A stretch of DNA of 64,000 bases from an uncultured Saprospiraceae bacterium (GTDB lineage Bacteria; Bacteroidota; Bacteroidia; Chitinophagales; Saprospiraceae). The stretch is from NCBI GenBank assembly GCA_938016265.1, contig CALLWB010000056.1, positions 1 to 64,000 on the forward strand. Direction: 5' to 3'. The notes under the pieces are model-generated. The model worked only from the letters and a program-made list of their open reading frames with translations, was not told the DNA's origin and did no database searches. The translations under genes were made by a program, and so were the position numbers. Of this stretch, positions 59,738 to 64,000 are shown piece after piece (position 1 is the first letter of the stretch; each line of letters opens with the position of its first letter).

Positions 59738-60301
59738 ATGCAAAGACCAATCATCCTAGCCTCCAAATCACCGCGCCGCTCCCAAATCATGAAAGACGCC
59801 GGTTTCCAATTTACCATCCAAACCCGCGAAATTGAAGAGAGTTATCCAGAGGACATGGATCCACGACAGGTACCAGAATTTTTAGCAAAAAAGAAAGGGA
59901 CTGGTTGTAAAGACTTCCTACTAGATAATGAAATCCTGCTTACCTCGGACACCATTGTCCTAATGAATGGTACCATTTACGGCAAACCGAAAGACCGAGC
60001 AGATGCCATCAAAATACTAAGCGAGTTATCAGGTACCATGCACGAAGTCATCACAGGTGTCTCCTTGCTAGCCAAAGATAAACAAGTCGTTTTTTCTGAC
60101 GTCACCGAAGTCTACATCGACGAAATGTCCAAAGAAGAAATAGCGTTTTATGTTGATAATTTTAAACCGTTTGATAAGGCAGGAGCCTACGCTATTCAAG
60201 AATGGATCGGCCTCAATAAAATTGGACGAATCAATGGTTCGTATTACAATGTAGTTGGATTGCCAATCAGCAAAGTTTTTCAAGCACTTGCTGACTTTTA
60301 G
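59738..60301 (+). CDS. maf: Maf-family nucleotide pyrophosphatase
   Basis: 187 residues: N-terminal PIILASKSPRRSQIMKDAGF (SxSPRR, the substrate-binding signature), then LTSDTIVLMNGTIYGKPKDR, VITGVSLL, and C-terminal FKPFDKAGAYAIQEWIGLNKIGRINGSYYNVVGLPI. Family members hydrolyse dTTP/UTP or methylated nucleotides (housekeeping of the nucleotide pool). Cytoplasmic, full length. Usually next to KdsC and the UbiA gene; separated here by the Rpn gene. Confidence 0.92.
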   Translation: MQRPIILASKSPRRSQIMKDAGFQFTIQTREIEESYPEDMDPRQVPEFLAKKKGTGCKDFLLDNEILLTSDTIVLMNGTIYGKPKDRADAIKILSELSGTMHEVITGVSLLAKDKQVVFSDVTEVYIDEMSKEEIAFYVDNFKPFDKAGAYAIQEWIGLNKIGRINGSYYNVVGLPISKVFQALADF

Positions 60302-60304
60302 TGA

Positions 60305-60970
60305 TTATCGACTGATCATTCCTCGGATGTAATCTCCAATACAATCCTTGCCAGGAGAGATGGCACATTCGAAGAAATTGATAAACAAATCTGGCTGCAT
60401 CAAACCAGTGAATAAAAACCCAAACAATGCACCATATAAGTGCGCTCCATGGCCAATATTATCTGTACCTTTTTTGTCCATATACATGGAATACCAAATG
60501 TATCCTACACCTGCGATAATTTGTGGAACTCCGATCACACCATATAGATATAACTTTTCCCAGGGAGCAAACAAGATGTTAGCAAACACCACAGCAGATA
60601 CTGCTCCTGAAGCTCCTAGCGCCATATAAGCAGGGTTCTCCTTTTCTTTCGCATAAACAGGAAGATGCGCAAAGATCAATCCCAGGAAATAAAGAAGTAA
60701 AAACATTAACCAACCATATCCAGGGAATATATAACCAAAAATTATTTCAACATTCCGACCAAAGAAAAACAAAGTGAACATGTTGAATAGCAAGTGCATC
60801 CCATCTCCATGGATAAATCCAGAACTAATAAAACCTAAATATTGATTGTTGTTCTTTATGCCATGTGGGTAAAAGATCAATTTTCGCTTCAGTTCTATAT
60901 TGTTGAATGCAAGGTAGGAGATTAAGCAGGTCACTGCTATGATCACATTGGTTATAGTCAAAAATTCCAT
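60305..60970 (-). CDS. Rhomboid-family intramembrane serine protease
   Basis: 221 residues, six helices. Motifs: GDGMHLLFNMFTLFFFGRNVE (HxxxN of TM2), GASGAVSAVVFANILFAP (catalytic Ser in GASG) and GHGAHLYGALFGFLF (catalytic His). Cleaves transmembrane helices of unknown targets in the inner membrane. Convergent with maf at its 3' end (stop codons 3 bp apart). Confidence 0.9.
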   Translation of the reverse strand: MEFLTITNVIIAVTCLISYLAFNNIELKRKLIFYPHGIKNNNQYLGFISSGFIHGDGMHLLFNMFTLFFFGRNVEIIFGYIFPGYGWLMFLLLYFLGLIFAHLPVYAKEKENPAYMALGASGAVSAVVFANILFAPWEKLYLYGVIGVPQIIAGVGYIWYSMYMDKKGTDNIGHGAHLYGALFGFLFTGLMQPDLFINFFECAISPGKDCIGDYIRGMISR

Positions 60971-61024
60971 TTTCTTAAATAGTTGTTTTGTTATACGTTT
61001 ATCCGCTTATAAAGTTCCACAAAC

Positions 61025-61498
61025 CTATTCATGGTGATACGGTTCATTGCGCAAGATAGTCATTGCGCGATACAATTGCTCTAAAAAGATCAGTCGGACC
61101 ATTTGATGAGAAAAGGTCATCTTTGACAAGGATAATTTTCTGTTGCTTCGTTCATAGACTTCCTTTGAGAAACCGTAGGCGCCACCTACTAGAAAAACAA
61201 TCCGTTTATGGCTCATCATGAGTTGTTGATCCATAAATTTTGAAAATTCGACGGAAGTCAATTCCTTGCCTCTTTCATCCATTAGTACCAGCAGATCATT
61301 CGCGGAAAGCGCTTTCAATATCAATTTCCCTTCTGCGTCTTTGAGTTGGGCTTTGGTTAAGTTCTTAGCATTTTTGACATCTGGAAGCACCGTCATCGAA
61401 AATGGCAGATAGTGGGGGAGCCGTTTAGTATAAATCGCCACTCCTTCATCAAGGTAGCTAAATGCCGTTTTTCCTATCACCCAAAATTCTACTTTCAT
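61025..61498 (-). CDS. rlmH: 23S rRNA (pseudouridine(1915)-N(3))-methyltransferase RlmH
   Basis: 157 residues, SPOUT fold. Seen: LVLMDERGKELTSVEFSKFM, the SAM-binding loop FLVGGAYGFSKEVYE, KLSLSKMTFSHQMVRLIFLEQLYRAMTILRNEPYHHE (ends in the typical YHHE). Methylates pseudouridine 1915 in helix 69 of 23S rRNA within 70S ribosomes. Full length. 22 bp downstream of the PhoD-like gene on the same strand. Confidence 0.95.
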   Translation of the reverse strand: MKVEFWVIGKTAFSYLDEGVAIYTKRLPHYLPFSMTVLPDVKNAKNLTKAQLKDAEGKLILKALSANDLLVLMDERGKELTSVEFSKFMDQQLMMSHKRIVFLVGGAYGFSKEVYERSNRKLSLSKMTFSHQMVRLIFLEQLYRAMTILRNEPYHHE

Positions 61499-61520
61499 AA
61501 CTAGTTTTATTGATCAGTAA

Positions 61521-62816
61521 TTATTGTAACTCAATAATGTCAAGCGTGTAGCTCCAGGCCATCACGCCGGTATGATCAAACACTTCCAATTTGCAAATAC
61601 GTTCATTTAGCTTACCAGATATAGTGATACGTCCGAAATTTCGTTTCTTAACTAATGTTTTCTTTACTCGCAGCGGATTCTTTGTAGTGGTAGCGGTATT
61701 GGTGGTATTGGAAAGTGGAGAGCAAGTGAATTCGTGCAAAGGATAAGTGCCGGAGCGATATTGAAAGTTCAACTCTGAATAGGGGCGGTCTCCATTCAAA
61801 AAGATAACGCCCGAAATGTCCTGCTGTTTGATAAAGGCCAGAAGTTCTTGCTTTTCATCAGGAAAATCATTTAAGTCTTCTCCATTTTTGCTTTCTGCTA
61901 AAATCGGAGATCCGGAGACAATGAATTTGAAATTTGCTCTGGATGCGGACAGCTTTTTTTTGAGCCATGCCATTTGTGCTCGCCCAAACATGGTAACTCC
62001 TGGTGTCTTATGGAACCGATTATCCAACATGAAAAATTCAGCATCTTCATGCCTAAAATGATTGAATGTTCCTTTTGTGTTTTCAGTACCAAAATTAGAG
62101 TTTGGCCAAAATTGTTTGAATAGATCGAGCTCTTGGTCCTTGCCAAGTGCGCTGGTGGTTGCTGCATCAGTATTTTGATGGTCCAAATCATCCCAAATGG
62201 CAAACTGAGGACAGCTTGTCATAAATTCTGCTACGGTTGGATTGGTTCTGAGTTTTACCTGATCCATAAATAGCTTTTCATAACTATCCAGCCGTTTATC
62301 TTGATAATTGATATTATCGCCCAACCAGATCATAAAATCCGGATATTTTTTGCTCATGGCATCCAAAATGGCAAATGGCTTTTGGTCCTCTTCCGAAGCA
62401 TCCTGATTGTCAAACAAGCCAGAACCAACCAAAAAGGAATAGTCCTTTTGAGTAGTGACTTTGTAGGTACCATCCTCCTCTTCTCCAAAAAACTCATAGC
62501 TACCTTTGGAAAGCGTAATCTTTAGTGTGCTGATATGATTGATGTAGTTGAGGTCTTTTTTATTGTAAAAGATCGCATCAAAATTTTGTTCCATGGAATA
62601 GTTGAATAAATAAGCATCCAACTGATCAAAATTTTTGATTTTTTGATTAGGAACAAGGTGTTTTATACTATCCGGCTGATCAGTTACCAATATCCACAAA
62701 ATTGCACTGGAGTCTGTTTGATGTCCCGTGATCGGTCCAAGAAGTATCCCCTGCGGCGACTTAGCTGCCAACAGATTAGTAAACAAAACAAGCACCAGAA
62801 AAACCACATATCGCAT
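61521..62816 (-). CDS. PhoD-like metallophosphatase-family protein, probably degenerate
   Basis: 431 residues (ATG at 62816, or the in-frame ATG two codons upstream). A signal peptide (MRYVVFLVLVLFTNLLAA) and the PhoD alkaline phosphatase D layout: MIWLGDNINYQ (metal Asp), then IWDDLDHQNTDA (usual WDDHDYG), FKQFWPNSNFGTE, FFMLDNRFHKT, GVIFLNGDRPYSEL (usual GDRHxxEL), and PLHEFTCSPLS. Leu in place of His in WDDHD (62184-62186) and Pro in place of His in GDRH (61782-61784) remove two expected metal-binding residues, so the fold is PhoD but phosphatase activity is doubtful. Cotranscribed with rlmH. Confidence 0.8.
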   Translation of the reverse strand: MRYVVFLVLVLFTNLLAAKSPQGILLGPITGHQTDSSAILWILVTDQPDSIKHLVPNQKIKNFDQLDAYLFNYSMEQNFDAIFYNKKDLNYINHISTLKITLSKGSYEFFGEEEDGTYKVTTQKDYSFLVGSGLFDNQDASEEDQKPFAILDAMSKKYPDFMIWLGDNINYQDKRLDSYEKLFMDQVKLRTNPTVAEFMTSCPQFAIWDDLDHQNTDAATTSALGKDQELDLFKQFWPNSNFGTENTKGTFNHFRHEDAEFFMLDNRFHKTPGVTMFGRAQMAWLKKKLSASRANFKFIVSGSPILAESKNGEDLNDFPDEKQELLAFIKQQDISGVIFLNGDRPYSELNFQYRSGTYPLHEFTCSPLSNTTNTATTTKNPLRVKKTLVKKRNFGRITISGKLNERICKLEVFDHTGVMAWSYTLDIIELQ

Positions 62817-62848
62817 TACCATATATTTTGCCCCAAAATAAGCAATTT

Positions 62849-63003
62849 TTTAGTTAATAGGTTAATGGTTATTAAGTTACTGGGTAATTATGTTGTAAGG
62901 TTTACGTAGTGAGGGTGCCATGATTCAATAGGCTCAATGGACTTGATGGATACTCACGATAAACGACTAACTTAATACACTCATAACCTATTAACTTAAC
63001 AAC
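62849..63003. repeat. Dispersed AT-rich repeats flanking the corA promoter region
   Basis: 62849-62890 (AGTTAATAGGTTAATGGTTA and following) and 62965-63001 contain complementary copies (GTTAATAGGTTA with TAACCTATTAAC); together an inverted pair about 80 bp apart, of the same family as the other dispersed repeats. Confidence 0.4.
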
Positions 63004-63010
63004 AAATCCG

Positions 63011-63018
63011 TACCTTTG
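63011..63018 (+). promoter_or_regulatory. -7 box of the corA-like gene
   Basis: TACCTTTG, exact TAnnTTTG match, 27 nt before the ATG at 63046; the in-frame TTG at 63016 lies inside this box. Confidence 0.5.
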
Positions 63019-63045
63019 CACTTTCTCCAAGAAAAAGATAGCGGG

Positions 63046-63993
63046 ATGATTCAGTATTACAAAAAGGAGGATAGAGATTTAGTACAATTAGAACAAATGG
63101 AGTCTAATTGTTGGATAAATATTTCTGCGCCATTTAGCCAGGAAGAATTAGAAGGTTTGTCTGAGAAACTGGATATCCCATTAGATTTCTTGATAGATTC
63201 GTTGGATATTGATGAACGATCGAGGTATGAGAAAGAGGATGGTGTGGGACTTATTGTTGTGAATACGCCAATATTGAACACCCTCGAAGGAGTCAATCAG
63301 TCGGTTTATATTACGGTACCTATTGGTATCATACTTACTCCGGACAACATTATAACGATTACCTCTTTTGAGAATCACGTCCTACAAAAATTCCTTAACA
63401 ATAAGATAAAGAATTTCAATCCCGCCAACAAACAACAGTTTGTCTTACAATTGTTAGAACAAAATGTCTTTCATTTTTTGAATTGCCTGAAGGACGTCAA
63501 CAGCAAAAGAAATACGATCGAGCGGGAGTTATACGACTCTAGCAGAAATAAAGAACTCCGTCAACTGCTTAGCCTGGATAAAAGTCTGGTTTATTTTGTT
63601 ACCTCCTTAAGTTCCAACGAACTGATGATGATGAAGATGAAACGGACCGACTTTTTGAAGATTCGAGACAATGAAGAGTTGGTCGATTTGCTAGATGATA
63701 TTATTATTGATAATAGTCAGGCACAGGAGATGGCCAACATTTATACCACCATCTTGAGTGGCACCATGTCCGCTTTTGCTTCTATTATATCAAACAATCT
63801 AAATATGGTGATCCAACGATTGACCAGGATCACGATCATATTAATGGTTCCTACTTTGGTGGCAAGTTTCTTTGGTATGAATGTAAAGCACCACATGGAA
63901 GATTCCAATATTGCTTTTTATGTAATTATTGTTGCCTCGTTGATTTTATCATTAGTTGTGGCATGGGTTTTTCGAAGAAAGAAACTATTGTAG
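63046..63993 (+). CDS. CorA-family magnesium/divalent metal transporter
   Basis: 315 residues from the ATG at 63046; the longer frame from TTG 63016 begins within the promoter box. N-terminal cytoplasmic alpha/beta domain, a long stalk helix (about 190-250, rich in Met and Asp), and two C-terminal helices with the pore signature FFGMNV (the GMN motif, here after VPTLVAS in TM1) and IIVASLILSLVVAWVF. The C-terminus RRKKLL is basic, as usual. Imports Mg2+ (or Co2+/Ni2+) through a pentameric channel. The CDS is complete, ending 7 bp before the window edge. Confidence 0.92.
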   Translation: MIQYYKKEDRDLVQLEQMESNCWINISAPFSQEELEGLSEKLDIPLDFLIDSLDIDERSRYEKEDGVGLIVVNTPILNTLEGVNQSVYITVPIGIILTPDNIITITSFENHVLQKFLNNKIKNFNPANKQQFVLQLLEQNVFHFLNCLKDVNSKRNTIERELYDSSRNKELRQLLSLDKSLVYFVTSLSSNELMMMKMKRTDFLKIRDNEELVDLLDDIIIDNSQAQEMANIYTTILSGTMSAFASIISNNLNMVIQRLTRITIILMVPTLVASFFGMNVKHHMEDSNIAFYVIIVASLILSLVVAWVFRRKKLL

Positions 63994-64000
63994 ATTGCTT

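Noticed and set aside
63016-63045. TTG start of the corA-like gene
   Set aside because: It lies in the -7 promoter box at 63011-63018; the ATG at 63046 is preferred.
1-64000. tRNA, rRNA, CRISPR, prophage or insertion sequence
   Set aside because: Intergenic regions were read on both strands without finding cloverleaf features, rRNA segments, transposase genes or phage genes.

Overview
The window is chromosomal DNA from a Bacteroidota bacterium, most likely a member of Saprospiria (Saprospiraceae-like). The evidence is: type IX secretion (T9SS) C-terminal sorting domains, choice-of-anchor-B/LVIVD secreted proteins, a dockerin-like AADRS..WNNRN module, a DUF3276/PUR-like protein, a long NusB in a NusB-DUF1573-YajC-YbbR-CoaE cluster, and promoters with the Bacteroidota -7 box TAnnTTTG (in two cases with a TTG or TTTG -33 element at a spacing of 18-19). 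The lineage is inferred from protein families, not from a marker gene. I found no rRNA, tRNA, CRISPR array, insertion sequence or prophage.

Layout. 1-8.0 kb: the 5' part of a secreted glycine-rich protein, a MORN-repeat lipoprotein, two tandem vitamin K carboxylase-like HTTM proteins, a polytopic membrane protein overlapping TrmH, and a secreted protein. 8.7-16.9 kb: a large AsmA-like protein, a lipoprotein/TPR-lipoprotein pair, a T9SS cargo protein, a DUF2807 adhesin-like protein and a hotdog thioesterase. 17.1-22.7 kb: two tandem 790-residue LVIVD/T9SS paralogues plus a DUF2461 protein. 22.9-29.8 kb (minus strand): GNAT, TraB/GumN, CoaE, YbbR, YajC, DUF1573, a TSP3-OmpA protein and NusB. 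30-39.8 kb: MarC and a divergent Lrp/AsnC regulator, an ABC exporter, DUF3276, DnaG primase, a 7TM-HD phosphohydrolase and a thiolase. 40-49.5 kb: an SGNH hydrolase with dockerin-like tail, a FtsX-type permease, an LVIVD lipoprotein, an outer-membrane-like protein, an ECF sigma factor with an overlapping protein that resembles a dual-membrane-spanning anti-sigma factor, and a small lipoprotein. 49.6-58.6 kb: PDH E1-beta, a secreted protein, a FtsE-type ATPase, CcmE-CcmF, a DUF2520 protein, ferredoxin-IscX, KdsC and a UbiA-family prenyltransferase. 58.6-64 kb: Rpn-family nuclease, Maf, rhomboid, RlmH, a degenerate PhoD-like protein and CorA.

Genes that appear to work together: CcmE/CcmF (cytochrome c maturation, with the CxxxY form of CcmE); ferredoxin/IscX (iron-sulfur biogenesis); the sigma factor and its membrane-spanning partner (envelope signalling); and YajC/YbbR/DUF1573/OmpA (envelope). 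The most notable observations are the HTTM tandem pair, both members of which keep the catalytic His and Lys of vitamin K carboxylase; the sigma/dual-membrane anti-sigma pair; the CxxxY CcmE next to a CcmF that seems to start at ATC; a REPIN-like element; a possible small RNA upstream of dnaG; a PhoD-like protein that has lost metal-ligand histidines; and a dispersed AT-rich 8-bp-periodic intergenic repeat.
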